Positions 24,700 through 36,371 of a stretch of 64,000 bases of DNA are shown here, one piece after another. Positions within the stretch are counted from its first letter, which is position 1; every line of letters starts with the position of its first letter. The notes below the pieces were generated by a model that did not search any database, was not told the origin of the DNA, and worked only from the letters and a program-made list of their open reading frames with translations. The DNA lies in contig JAMYHL010000029.1 of the NCBI GenBank assembly GCA_025531455.1, forward strand, positions 718,313-782,312, in the 5' to 3' direction. The translations under genes were made by a program, and so were the position numbers. This DNA comes from Apiotrichum sp. Y4204 (taxonomy: Eukaryota > Basidiomycota > Tremellomycetes > Trichosporonales > Trichosporonaceae).

Positions 24700-27600
24700 G
24701 CGGTCGTGAGTAGTGAGAGATACGACGTTCAGAAGAGACATGACCACGACGTGCACGTTCCATATGGTGAGAGTGGATGGAGCGGGTCCGTAAGAATGTA
24801 GAGCTATTGTAGTCGTTGTCGCATTGGGTTAGCCATTATACCTACGAGGCATGGAGGCGAGTGGGAGACATGAGATGGGAACGAAGTTGTGCTGGATGCC
24901 ACTATTTACAACATTTGCACGGGAATGAGGAGTGTGAGAAAGAGCAGGGTGACGAGGGTATGCAGTGGGTTAGAGCGGTGCAGTGGGTGAGTTAAAGCTG
25001 TACTGTACAATCGCGACGCATCCCTCCAGAATTGGCTGGCTGCTGGCTGGTTGCCCGTCTAGCAGAGATGGCTGGCACGAGCATGTGGGACAGATCTGGC
25101 GATGGTTTCGGGACGCGCCTGATTTATATTCTTTCTTTTCACTAGCACAGGGCAAAAGCAGCGCGCAGCGCAGACGCTCAGGAGCGCACGCGGGGGGACA
25201 GAAGGCATCAAAACGGAAATAGGCTACAAGGTATAGTGGTGCCTGATCCCCGGTCCATGCCACGATCGCGCTGCCAGGATAGGAATACAGCATACAGCAG
25301 TTGCAGGCTCACGATCAACAATTTCACGATTTCACGATTCACGGTTCATGGTTTCTGGCGTAATTACAGGACAGGGTGTCGGAGGCGGGACCGATGTCTG
25401 TCAGATGGTCGCGATATGCATGTGCGGCTGGTAGGAGGTATGTCGCCACCCGGACATCTGACGCCAAAAATGTACGTGAAAGGGGCGGCGCCAAGGCGCG
25501 GGTACCGGGTACTGTAGGTGATCACGAGCTCACGAGCTCATGTTGCGGACCATGAGGTCATGATCATGCATCCATGAATCCATGAATCCATGAATCCATG
25601 AATCGTTGCGCTGCGCGCTGCGAAGTGGTCATGCGCCGCTGACTGCAGCGCCAAGGTCCCACGACATATGATCCCACGGGCTACAAGGCCAGGATCGCCA
25701 GGATCACGTTGGCAGTGTGCGACATGCGACATGACTAACGGTGTGGGAACTCTGCTCGCGCTTCATTTTGCGCTTTCGCTTCCCGGGCCTCCTGGGCTCC
25801 TGGCGCGCTGGCGGACAATTGCACGGCATGAACCAGAAGATCTCAAGAGCTCAAGACCTATTCATGGAATGGCGCCACGCCGCGCGACGCCGACGAATTC
25901 CTGTGCACAGCCACGCCGTCCGTTGCGCCAATGTGAGCCATGAGCGACATGCATAGGGATGGAGATACAGTCTGTGGCCCTGTGGTATTCTGGGACGCTG
26001 GAACCGAGGCCGACGGCAAGGACGGCACACCGAGCATGTACTGCTTGTGCTTTTAGCCTCGCGCTTCGACTTTTGCTTTGGCGCAATGGTGTACGGCAGC
26101 CCAGCAGGAAAGGTATGCCGGTATTATGGCAGATGACAGCAGCGCGCCGGAATGCGGGGATGTGGACGGTGGAACACGCCGTGGATTGCAGGTGTGAATT
26201 GCTGCGCTCCGCGCGCAGCAGTCATGCGAGCCATGCTTGAGCTTCCGAGAAGAGTGGTTTGTGCATCTGCGCACAGCGCAAGCTCTGCTAACTCTGCAAG
26301 CGCGTGCATTGTCTTGCCATGAAGTGAGCTGGGGGCGGGCGACGCCTCGCCGCGCCTCGCGACGCCTCAAAGGGTCCTCGACAGGGCCAGGAGTACAGGA
26401 GGGCAGGAGGGCGGACTAGGGGGTGCGGGGTGCGGGGGTTGCGCAGGTACAGTACAAATGCGCAAGTGTGTCAGATGCCCATAGGTACTACAGTACTACC
26501 TACTCTATTCAGAGTTTATGGCCAAAAGTGCGCGCTTCCGGGCCAACCGGGGCGGGGAACCGGACTAGATGCTGTTTCCGCGCGGCGTGGGAGTGGGAAC
26601 CCAATACTGCTGTTGTGCTGTTACACTGTTCTCCTGCCTGCCAGCCCCCTTGCCGCCCTCGATCCTCTGAAGCTCGGAAGCTCGGAAGGATGCTTGCCCT
26701 TGCAGCCACGCGCATGCCTCGTACTCGTTGATACTCTCCGGTCGTGAGGATCGTCAACCGAGCTATGCGAGCATGGGTACTCGGCACTCGCACTTCGCAC
26801 TTGCCGTGGGATTCGCGCCAGCCATGTCAGGAACAACGTGTGCGCTTGTTGACACGGGGCGCAGGCCACCAACCTACTGGCCCTACCGGATCACTGCATC
26901 ACTGGACAAGCCCTTCAATGCTGCCGCCACCGATGTGGCCAGCAGGATTACCAGCCTGCAGCACTGCAGTGCGCTGCAATGCCGAGTTTCCGAGCATGAC
27001 GACAGTTACAGACCTGCTTTCTACTGCGCGCTTCGTGTAACAGAGAATAGATTGATCTCTCCGTGTGTGGGATTGTCGGGAATACCGGTGATCACATCGC
27101 CAGCAGATCAATCTCCTCGGGCGCAGCGCAGATCCCAGATCAGCTGGTCTCTTACCAAAACCACGCCAGAACCAGCAAGTTCTCCCAAAGGACGCGCGGA
27201 TCCCACACACAGACACTGATCCGCCAGACTAGTTCTCATCGTCGTCACCCATCGACTCCCTGTCCCCGTCTCTCCCATCTTCCTCTCTCTCTCTCTCTCC
27301 CTCGTCCCTTCTCTTCTCTTCTCTTCCTTCCCTCCCTTCATCTCATCCCATTCTCCGTCTTCGCCGTCACCACCACCTCGTCTCCCCCTCCCTCCTCTCC
27401 AAAGCAGGTCCCATCTGCGTCCCAGCTCGAGAACCCTTCCCCTCCCTCCGCAGGACAGGCCAGGACGTTCCCAACGATCAGATCTCCCAGGTCGAAAGGG
27501 GCAAGGGGCACGCACCGATTGCCTTGTCCTGGATCCCTCTAATCGACCGAACACAAACGCCCGAGCACTCGATCATCTCTCCCCCCGTCTCCCTAGCTTC

Positions 27601-28209
27601 CCTCTCGTCACTCGCGCGCGCCCCGCTCCCAAACACTGGACACCGACAGAACCTCTACCCTCTGCACGACCCCCTCGAGGTGTTTAGCCTGTCTTGTATC
27701 TTCTGGCCTCTTGTTCTTGCCCCGCTCGCAGCACACGGGCCACCACCACCCGCAAAGACTGGGCGCTGACCCTTCGCGGCCATCCTGGCCCAGGCAACCT
27801 TCCCCTCCTACAGTGATTCTGAGCTCCCACTCCGCTTCATCTCTCTTTTTTACGACTGGACATTTGCACGGCTCTCGTCTCGACTGTCAAACTCCGAGCA
27901 AGCAGGCGCTTTCCTCTGACGAGCACCACGATTGCCGCAGTCACCAGGCCACCAGAGTCGAATTCCTCACCCCGCTCACCTGCAGCCTTCGCTCGCACCT
28001 CACTGCTCGCCGTCGGGGACGCTGCTCGCTCCATTACTCATCCCTAGATCCTAGAGAGGTGACGGTCCAGACGCAGGACATTGACGGTCAGAGCGCGGAC
28101 CGCAGGTTTTCGCCAAGGTCCTCCTAGTCTCATCTTCGACTCGAACAGCACTCTCGTTTAGCTCTTGTCTTCCTCGGCGCTACTCGTCGTAGCATCTGGT
28201 GCGGATACC
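24700..28209. other. Large intergenic region, no supported gene
   Basis: 3.5 kb without a coding frame I can support. It contains tandem ATGAATCC units at 25566-25604, clustered short duplications of CTGCA/GCAGT-type sequence near 26950-26980, and a long pyrimidine-rich tract at 27240-27420 followed by C/T-rich leader sequence up to 28209. The right third is probably promoter and leader of the DUF4203-type gene. The rest could hold non-coding transcripts or decayed sequence. Confidence 0.5.
25566..25604. repeat. Short tandem repeat, ATGAATCC unit
   Basis: An 8-bp unit (ATCCATGA in rotation) is repeated four to five times with little variation. It lies in non-coding sequence. Confidence 0.85.
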
Positions 28210-31200
28210 ATGCGGCTCGCAACCTTTGGTCGCCTTCTCCTCGGCGCCGTGCTCGCAGGCGCCGTCCTCGGTCAGGACAATAACGGCAACAACGGCGAAG
28301 GTAACACCAACAACGGCAATGGCAACAACAATAATGGTAACGGCAACAACAACAACAACGGCAACGGCCAGCAGCCTTCGCCCACTGGCGGCAACAACAA
28401 TGCCCAGACCACTGGCGGTGTCTCGCCCTCACCGACACCGACCTCGCCGAGACAGAACAACACCCCGTCCGGGTCGTTCACCACCATCACCAGTGTTATC
28501 GCCAACCCCAACGGGCAGGGCTCGACCACCATGGTGTTCACCCTAACTGTACCAGCAGGTGGCAAATCGAACTCACCTGCGTCCTCACCCACCGCTGCGC
28601 CAAACAATACCTCGTCCAACGTCAACGGGACCATGACCGGCAACGGCACCGACTCGACCAACACAACCACACAGGCATGGAACGACACGCTCGGCTACCT
28701 GCCGTTCACTCCCCATCTTGATGCCGCTTATGGATTGGGCGGCGGCCTCCTCATCCTCACCGGCATCCCGGTCGCTACCTTGGGCGGCAAAAACCGCTGG
28801 TCCGCATTGGCCATCATTTCGGGCTACAGCGTTGGTCTCTTTAGTCTCATCATGATCCTCTCATTTGGGTAAGTTGCGGGATTGTTGTGAGCAGCTTCCA
28901 GCGATTAAACCTCCGAACGGCGATTCGGACGGGTCGACTAGGACCCCCGCTTCCCAGCGCGCTCAGACCGCTCGGCTCTCTATTACACAATGCGTCCTTG
29001 GCACTCGCTGACACCACAGTGTGACCCCTGCTCTTCAACCCCCATCGCCGCAACCGCCATCAGCAGCAATGCGGGGTCTGTATCTCCTGGCTGTCGGTAT
29101 CTCCTTCCTCATCGGCTCCGGCCTGGGAATATTCTTCTACACGTTCGCAAAGTACTGGGTCGGTGCCGCCGGCGGCTTCAGCTTTGGATGGTTCCTCATT
29201 GCGCTGCGCAAGGGCGGCTTGGTAAACAGCGTCGGACCTCGCTGGGCCATAATCGGTGGTCTCACGGTCGCCGCCACCCTCGCAGCACTCACGCCCCAGT
29301 TGCACGAGTATGTGCTGTTGATCGCCAGTGCCTGGGTCGGTGCGACTGCCTTTACCCTCGGCGTGGACTGCTTCACTCGCGCGGGATTGAAGGAGGTGAG
29401 TGGAAAAGAGGCGCTTTGTGGTGATGAGCCTGCGTCAGCGCAGTACGATGTCCTGCCGCTAACCCCAGTTTTACATGTACAACCTCGGATACAGCGGTGC
29501 CTTTCCTTCCCTCAATGGTGGCAAGTTCCCTTTGACTCAGAACATGCAGGTCGAGCTCGGCGTCATAGCTGCTGCTGCCTTGGTGGGTTCACAACGGAAA
29601 CCTAAGAATAACCTCTGACGATCAGATCGCCGGTGCTATACAGTTCAAGCTCGTCAACACGCTCCAGAAGCGCAGAAAGTCCCTTGCTGCCAAGGAAGCG
29701 GCGCGTCTTGAGGCTGCTGAAATTGATCGCGCTGCGGAGCACTTTAAGAATGTCGATAGTGAGCTCGCCGAGTGGGAAGGCAAGTACGGCATTTCGGACA
29801 GTGCAAGCAACACCATCACTCCCACCCTGGAGAAGACCAGCATGCCGACATTACGCCTTGCGACACCCAACAGCGGTGTCGGGAAGAGTTCAATGGACTC
29901 TGGGTCACATCCTGATGTTCCCCGTCCGCGCGCATTATCCGCTGCTCTTGCCGATGGTGCTCCCCGACGCAGATCTCTTCTCGAGGAGCGTTTATCTCTC
30001 ATCGAGCTCAAGGACAAGGATGGAGAGAAGGGCAAGCTTGACACGCCTCCTATGCCAACTACGCCCCTCGATCCCGAGCTTGAGCAAAAACTCCAGCTCT
30101 TGGCTGAGGTTCGCCGCGCTCGTCAGAGCATTCGCTCGTCCATGGATTACCTTCGTCATTCCACCTCTACTCCTCTCCTCGAGGACCAAGCTGAAAGCCC
30201 AGTGGACAGCCGCCGGAACTCGACTGCCAGCAGCAGGATGCTGGACCGTGGCCGTTACGACTCTGGCGCCAGTTCTTTAGTCTTGAGCACAGGTCCCCGT
30301 CGCACCGGCTCGTCCAGCAGCGTCCCCCTTCTTGACGAGGAGAAGGTCAACCGCCGCAACTCACTTGGTCCTCGCACCCTGTCCGAGGCTGACCCGCTTC
30401 CGGAGATGAAAGCCCGCCCCGTGAGCGACCAGCCGGTGCCTGTGAGCGAGTGGGACCAGTATCTGCAAAGCCGCAACATTATCTCGGCGCCTGGTCCTTC
30501 ATCGCCACCCGCTAAACCTGTTCCGCCTCCAGTGGAACGCTTTTCGGTTGTGTCGGACCGTGTAGGCCGTGCGATTAACCAGCGCGGCGACACGCGGGCA
30601 CCTGTGACATCTCAGCCAGCTTACAGCCCCGGCCACGAATACGGAGCAAACCTTGCACACTCTCTCACTGCCCAGGAGCTTGCAGCGGCGGCTGCCTTTG
30701 CGGCTTCCGGACGTGACCGTCGCCCCTCTGGCCCCATTGCTACCCGTCGTACCTCGAAGGCCATGACTACTGAGGAACTTGCCGAGCGCCATCGCGAAAA
30801 GCTTCTCAAGATGCAGCAGGGTGTGACCGGCCCGATGCAGGAGGAGCAAGCGTTGGCTCAGGCGAAGGAGGCCTGGGAGGCCCGCAAGCGTGCTGAACGC
30901 GAGGAGCAACGCCGGCGCCGCGAATCTCGGGAGCGTCGCGGCGACATCACCAGCGGCCCGTCTCTTATTCCTCCCGCCGCAAAGGAGGCAACAGCTGCCC
31001 GCCCCGAGGACCGCAAGACTCGCACTGACGAATGGCGCCGCAGCGTGCCACTCGCGCCGAAGGTCAGCCCTTCCTCTCCTGTCAAGGCCCCCGCTGCTCC
31101 TCTCCCAAAGGCTGGCACCACTCGCTCTGGCAACTCTGGAAACTCTGGAGGGCCGGCTACCACCACCTCTGGCGCGCGTCCTACCACTCCGCCACCTGGC

Positions 31201-31344
31201 CGTCGCCCCTCGTCACCTACTCCCGGCCGCCGAACCTCGGGCGCTCCTGCAATGGGTGCCAGCCCCGTCCGCCCCTCTGCCGGCGGCGCTGCAGCCCGCC
31301 CCTCGGCCGCACGCCGTGCGAGCCGACAGACATTCACTGCCTAG
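28210..31344 (+). CDS. DUF4203/TM7SF3-like seven-helix membrane protein with long cytosolic tail
   Basis: Four exons (28210-28868, 29020-29395, 29469-29582, 29626-31344) give 955 residues. A clear signal peptide (MRLATFGRLLLGAVLAGAVLG) is followed by ~150 residues rich in Asn, Gly, Thr and Ser, with NNGN repeats and many N-glycosylation sites. Six to seven hydrophobic helices then run from GGGLLILTGIPVATLGG to GVIAAAALIAGAIQF, the pattern of DUF4203 proteins. The remaining ~550 residues are Ser/Arg/Pro-rich and disordered, with a charged helix (EEQALAQAKEAWEARKRAE). Topology, with the N-terminus outside and a long tail inside, suggests a cell-surface sensor or scaffold, but that is inference. 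The extracellular Asn-rich part and the Pro-rich tail are likely to vary between strains. Confidence 0.8.
28275..28375 (+). repeat. Asn/Gly-coding low-complexity repeat
   Basis: AAYGGY and AAC runs code for an N- and G-rich ectodomain segment of the membrane protein just after its signal peptide. Confidence 0.85.
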
Positions 31345-31752
31345 ACACCGGCGCGTCTCTAGCAGTACCTCTAGCAAGAACATTCTCAAGCACACTAACG
31401 TAAACCTCATCCGGACAATGGCTCGAACTTTCATTCACACTCGCATTCACCCACGACATCATTGATTCCCCATTCCCACCTCTGCCGACTCGGATCCCGT
31501 CTCTCGCCCCCCATCAACCGCCCTCACGCTGTAGCCACAATGGCACGTCAACGACCTATATTACAAGGAGCTCTCCTGACACATGACCTGCGCCCAGCGC
31601 ATAATAGTAGATTGTAGTCTCATGCAGAGTGATACTGTGAAGTACAGAGTGAACTGTAAAGGCAGGAAGGGAAATGGGAAACGACTGTCTACATAATATT
31701 GTTCAAAGAGTCCGCGTGATCGTCGTGTCGTTCGTTATCTCTATGTGTGTGT
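31345..31752. other. Convergent 3' region
   Basis: About 400 bp between two converging genes. It is consistent with their 3' untranslated ends. Nothing else is seen. Confidence 0.5.
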
Positions 31753-32496
31753 TCAGGCAATGACGCACATGCCATGCCGGGCGTTGGCGGCGGTGTTGGC
31801 GGCAGTGGCGCTCGGCCGGAGAAGCTCGGTGCTGTGCGGGGGCGAAGACTCGGGTGTCGGCGTCGGCGCCATGAGACTATGCCGCGGCGTCGCAATATCT
31901 ACCTCGTCCGCCTCCGGTGACCGCCGCGCCGGCGTCCACTGGGGAGGTATATCTTCGCAGCTGTACATCGAGCTCGGGATGGAAGTGGAGCTTAGTCGGC
32001 GGGATATGTCCCCCTCTTCCCCCTCGAGCGCTGCCTCGCCATCACGAGCACCCTCCCCTTCTCTATCAGTAGCACTCCCCTCCCCCTCGGCTTCTACCTC
32101 TCGGCGGAGGAGCACCACCTCTTCTTCCCCGGCCTCGGCGGTGTATTCGGGTAGAGTGTGTATACTTCTTCCGCTCTCGCTGCGGCGCACGCGGGGCAGG
32201 GAGACGAGGGACACTTCCCGCGGCGGCGACGGATCCACCCTGCGGCGGCGGAAGGGCCAGTACCCGCGGCGCCCGGACTACCATCAGAACAAGCCCAAGT
32301 AGGTACGCACGTAGACACCGAGGATGACGAGGAGAACGAGCACCATGAACAGAGGGAGGTACGGCCCGGCCTTTGTGATTCCCGATTGGTCGGTCGGCGT
32401 CGGAGTCGGCGTCGGCGTCGGCGTTGCGGCGGGCCACGTCAATGTCGGTATATTTGCATCATCGGCGCGCCGGGCGTACGCCGCCAGAGGTGGCAT
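31753..32496 (-). CDS. Small single-pass membrane protein with LPEY motif (array gene 1)
   Basis: Two exons (32311-32496 and 31753-32277) separated by a 33-nt intron give 236 residues. Exon 1 codes for a short ectodomain with a (Thr-Pro)n run and one helix (LPLFMVLVLLVILGVY). Exon 2 starts with a basic patch (RRGYWPFRRRR) and carries an acidic tail with LPEYTAEAGEEEVVL. That block aligns without gaps to the genes at 45000 and 39452. The intron is phase 0 and falls exactly after the helix. An in-frame TGA just before ATG 32496, with no acceptor between them, fixes the start. An upstream frame (about 32505-32660) looks faintly coding and could mark a frameshifted longer ectodomain. The function is unknown; a ubiquitin-ligase adaptor role is inferred from the PY-type motif. 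Confidence 0.65.
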
Positions 32497-33531
32497 GGCC
32501 CCAGGTCACAACAGAAGTGGGTGGCGAAACTGCAGGCACGCCAAAGACCGGGGACGGTGTGCCGCTGATTTTGACCGCGAGTGACGGACAGAGAGTTGGA
32601 GGTGCTGAAGACGGAGTTGTGGATCCAAGATGGATTGATAGCCGAGTACAGTTAGATATGTAGGTGCTCACTGGTGATGGCGGCCGCGGAGGGCAGTCAT
32701 TGTCGTTTGACCATTGACCACCACAAGCTCGTCCATATGCCCCGGGAGGCCGGGAGTTGGGTCCGAGCGCACGCCCGCGCAATGCGATGCTTCTTCCCTC
32801 CCCCTGGATTTCTCACTGCCACACGCACCGCTACCAAAGAGCACAGATCACAGATCAGGGGATCGCGGACGCGTAGATGAACAGACAGACGGGCATTGTC
32901 AACTCTCAGAGTGCACTGCAGCACTGCGGCATTGCGGTACTGCTCAACTGTGCTGCAACGCGTACTTGCACCGGTCGACGGACAAGTCTCTCGGTGACAG
33001 GCACCGCCTCATCTGCCCCGTCTGGCCACGCACACTGGCCACTGGCGGCTGGCGACTGCCGCGGCTCTTGCTCATGTAGAGGAATGCAGCAGCGCTGTCG
33101 TGGTATCTGTGCATGCATACCCCGTGGATGAGACAGCCAGCGAAAGAGGAAAGACGCGCGCAGGCAAAGCGCGATGGCCACGAGCAACGCACGAGTTGCG
33201 TACGCCGAAAGCGGGGTCCACTGCTGGTATTCCAGATGTCCGTATTATCGAATCGTTGTTATCGAATGACCAGCCATCGTGCCATTTATAGCCTTTTGAG
33301 CATGTCTCACATAGATATCTGCTGAGAGTACGGCATCGGAGATCGGAGACTTTAGTTAGACAGGCGTTGCATGTTGTGTTTCTGATAAGATATAAGATAA
33401 CACATCGCACAGCTCATCCTTCAACCGATCCAACCATCCGTCCCACAACATTTCAACAATTCTATCCCATTATTATTATCTTCTCGATCGCGTCTCGATC
33501 CCGAATTGATTCATTAAAGCTCCTAAGACTC
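32497..33531. other. Intergenic, no supported gene
   Basis: 1.0 kb upstream of array gene 1 and downstream of array gene 2, both minus strand. It contains ACTGCAG/GCACTGC clusters near 32910-32940. No convincing gene. Confidence 0.5.
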
Positions 33532-34250
33532 CTAGAGCTCGTCCTTGCTCTCGAGCTCATGCTCGACCACGGCGACGGGGTTAGGTTTGATGGGGACGAA
33601 CGCCTCGAACGGGAGTGCATCGCTCTTCGCCTCGGCGAGCGCGCGCTCAAGGAAGCCCGACTGGGAGAGGGGCCCGGCGGGGTTGTAGTTTGGAACCGAC
33701 ATCGGCGGCGGCTGGGCGGGGACGCGGGGCGCCACCGGCCACGCGGTCCATTCACTCCACGCAGGCCAGATCCGCCACGTGGGGTAGGGGTAGCTCGCCG
33801 CGCTCGTCGCGGGCGCCATCAGACTGCAGTAGCTGTCAGCCGCTCCCGACGCTTACGGACTGGGCAAGCTCACTGGTATCCGTGGACAGGGCAGAAGATG
33901 GCGGCGGGGTGGGCGTCGCAGAGTGAGAGTATGTCGGAGATGGGGCTGGGGATAATGGCGAGTGAGGGGAGGAGGGAGACGGCGGTGGAGACTGACGCTA
34001 CGGCTGCGACGGGTGCGACTCCGGCTGCGGCGCCGCACGCTGCGCAGCGGTCAGTGAACCACCACAGCGCGGCATAGATGAGGCTGCATAGGACACAGAT
34101 GATTGCCGCGGTTGCAGCAGCGAGGTTAGTGTCCGAGAGAGAAACGACAGGGTAGCCCGTGAAAAGGGTGCCCCCCGAGATCCATGCAGCGGCTACGACC
34201 GCGACGGCGGTGACGGTCGCGAGAGCGATGGGTACGGTGATGCTCGACAT
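33532..34250 (-). CDS. Small multi-pass membrane protein (array gene 2)
   Basis: Two exons (33874-34250, 33532-33832) with a 41-nt intron give 225 residues. Three hydrophobic segments (VPIALATVTAVAVVAAAWISGG, AAATAAIICVLCSLIYAALWW, and one around PVAAVASVSTAVSLLPSLAI) precede a Trp/Pro-rich tail (PTWRIWPAWSEWTAWPVAP) containing VPNYNPAG. It differs from its neighbours in having several helices and a phase-2 intron, so it may not belong to the same family. No family recognised. An alternative acceptor 9 nt downstream keeps the frame. Confidence 0.55.
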
Positions 34251-35905
34251 TGTGAGGGTGTTGATGAAGCAAGGAGTTGAGGAAATCGAAGAGAATGGGG
34301 GGATGGGAGATGAGGCAGTGTCGCGACTAACCCACCCAGAGTCCGCGAACGCGGCCCTGCTAACCTTAATTTTGCCACCGACCACGGACGCTAGCTGGGA
34401 AGAACGGTTCCGGTTTGTATCGAGCACAATCCATAATGGCAGTAAAGTTGCAATCGGTGTGAGCGAAGTGCCGTGCTTCCGCTGATACTGTAGCCGGCTG
34501 CTAATCGCCAAGCGCGCCGATACAGTAGGCGCACAGGGCGCACAATGACAACGCGCGGTCATCAGCAACCCGCCGGTTGCTGCGCCGCTGCTCTCTCCGC
34601 TCTCCGGAACATGGGCACGCAGGACCTTCTAATCGAACATAATCGGCCACAGATCACCGCTCCAGGACGCTGCACTGTACTGTACCACGACTGTGGCCAG
34701 CGCCCTCCTCATCTCTGTACCAGGCACGGCAAGTTGCTCGAGCGGATTTGATAAACCCCCGGGATGTGCAAATCCGGTCACGAGACAACTCGACACCTCG
34801 CGGATAGTCGAGTGGCACCTCGGGTGCTGCGAGAAACCGACGGCGCTCCAAGGTCGAGGAAGTAACTGGGCAAGGTAGGCTGTAGAGGAATGGCAGGCTT
34901 TCCACCAGTGATGGATGGGAGGTACAACAGTAACGGAGGTAAACTGAAGGTCCGGGCCAGATTCCAAGGCAGCCGAAAATGCCCCGGCTCGGAACGAGTA
35001 AGGAACAAGGAGGAGAATGAAGCTTGCCAAGAAGAAAAGAGGATCATGGAGAGATATCGAGGAACCAGTACGAAGACTGGGAAATGTGAGGCGGGGCGGC
35101 AGTGAGGGAGGACAAGAAGTTCGGAGTGAGACGATGGGTGTGGAAAGGGATTGGAAATGCAGAGAGGAGGAAGAGACAAAGACAAAAGAGAGAATGGGTC
35201 GGCAGAAACATGAGGATGTCAGGTTTCTAGGCGTGATCGGCTCACGAAAGCCGCTTTGGACGTAAGCCGTCTTGCGCGTCGGTGATATCGCGTTTCGATC
35301 GGTCTGCTGTTCCCACAATCCTTCGCCTACGGCTTCCCGCAGTGATTGGAAAGGATCGATTTGACAATGCTCGGGGCCCCGTTTTCCTCCGGAGGACAAC
35401 GTCAGGCAGTCCGGGTGCATTGTCGTCGAGTGCCGCCAAGCTTGTGTACACTCAGTACATCATCTGCACGTGCAGATATTTACCTACCTCTTGAGACGTT
35501 TATTAACCGGTAACCAAGGTCTTCCAGAGACGGGAACAACACCCCGAGCGCGAAGAAGGGTGCTGCGCATGCCACTAGGCCCCACTCTTTCGTTGATCAC
35601 CTCCAGCACGATAGGTACAGTATCTGCAGCCGTGCCCCGCGGCAGCTCCACGGTATCCCGCACATCCGCCTGTGCTACGCGCCCGATCGCATGCATGCCA
35701 AGAATGCTCTACTGGGATCTTAACAACAGTTCATACATTGTCAGGTGGCAAAATTCGTACAGTAGAGATCCTTCATTGATCGTTGATAGAGTACATTTCG
35801 GGATACAATATCTGTTTACACTGACGACCTCGTTATTGACTCTCTCCTGATATATATATGCTTCTCACCACCTGTGGCGACGGCGCCGGAAAGCTGCCCA
35901 CACCT
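34251..35905. other. Intergenic, no supported gene
   Basis: 1.65 kb. A long minus-strand open frame (34629-35420) is present, but it is low-complexity and lacks an organised protein pattern, so I do not call it. The end (35850-35900) is the upstream region of the tRNA gene, with a TATATATA element. Confidence 0.5.
35851..35859 (+). promoter_or_regulatory. TATA-like element upstream of tRNA-Ile
   Basis: An alternating TATATATA tract lies about 47-55 bp before the tRNA 5' end. Upstream TATA elements aid TFIIIB placement at some fungal tRNA genes, so a role is plausible. Confidence 0.4.
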
Positions 35906-35996
35906 GGTCGCTTAGCTCAGTTGGTTAGAGCATCGTACTAATACGCAGACGCGTGTCGGTATGCGGGGGTCGGCAGTTCGAGCCTGTCAGTGATCA
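35906..35996 (+). tRNA. tRNA-Ile (anticodon AAT) with 17-nt intron
   Basis: The cloverleaf folds fully. The acceptor stem is GGTCGCT with AGTGATC (two wobble pairs), the D arm is GCTC/GAGC with loop AGTTGGTTA, and the anticodon stem is TCGTA with TGCGG, closing the loop CTAATA-A. The T arm is GGCAG-TTCGAGC-CTGTC with discriminator A. The anticodon AAT is at 35940-35942. A 17-nt intron (35944-35960) lies at the canonical 37/38 position. The A and B boxes are intact. The mature tRNA is 74 nt before CCA addition. A T5 run at 36025-36029 is the likely Pol III terminator. Confidence 0.93.
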
Positions 35997-36024
35997 GTCG
36001 CGGTCCTAGGATCGCGAGAGCACC

Positions 36025-36029
36025 TTTTT
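36025..36029 (+). terminator. Pol III terminator (T5) of tRNA-Ile
   Basis: The first run of five T on the plus strand after the tRNA lies 29 bp beyond its 3' end. Confidence 0.65.
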
Positions 36030-36155
36030 CCAAGGTGCGGAGAGAGGGGTGGATTCAGAGAGGAGACCGGGATTGGCGGCGTCGCGCGGCGTATGTTATA
36101 GAGGTGTTGGCAGCGTCAAAGTAGGCACTGGATGCAGATTGTCGTCGGTGGAGTC

Positions 36156-36371
36156 TTAAGATTGTCGTGATTCGTCGCTGCCGATCCCGGGCCAGGGGTT
36201 GACCTCGTAGTAGTATATGGTGTCCATTGACGGCGTCTCCTTCATAGGACAACGGCCGGACCAGAGATGGGCGCGGCCGCACCAGCGTTCACTGTGCGGG
36301 GCGGGTGCGGGGCGCTCGGGGCGCGGCCGGACGGGTCGGCACGCGGCGAGGGAGACGAGGGTGCTCAGCAT
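36156..36371 (-). CDS. Small orphan protein, 71 residues (array region)
   Basis: A single-exon frame of 71 residues starts 100 bp downstream of a strong TATA box (minus-strand TATAAAAG, 36471-36478), and the sequence between looks like a pyrimidine-rich leader. The protein is Arg/Pro-rich at first and ends with MDTIYYYEVNPWPG and an acidic/Ser tail. There is no helix or known domain. The promoter context is the main support. An unrecognised intron could change the protein. Confidence 0.4.
   Translation of the reverse strand: MLSTLVSLAACRPVRPRPERPAPAPHSERWCGRAHLWSGRCPMKETPSMDTIYYYEVNPWPGIGSDESRQS

Noticed and set aside
34629..35420. 263-codon open frame on the minus strand
   Set aside because: Composition is irregular and Ser/Pro-rich, and no domain, helix or intron pattern is visible. 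It is likely a chance frame in GC-rich DNA.
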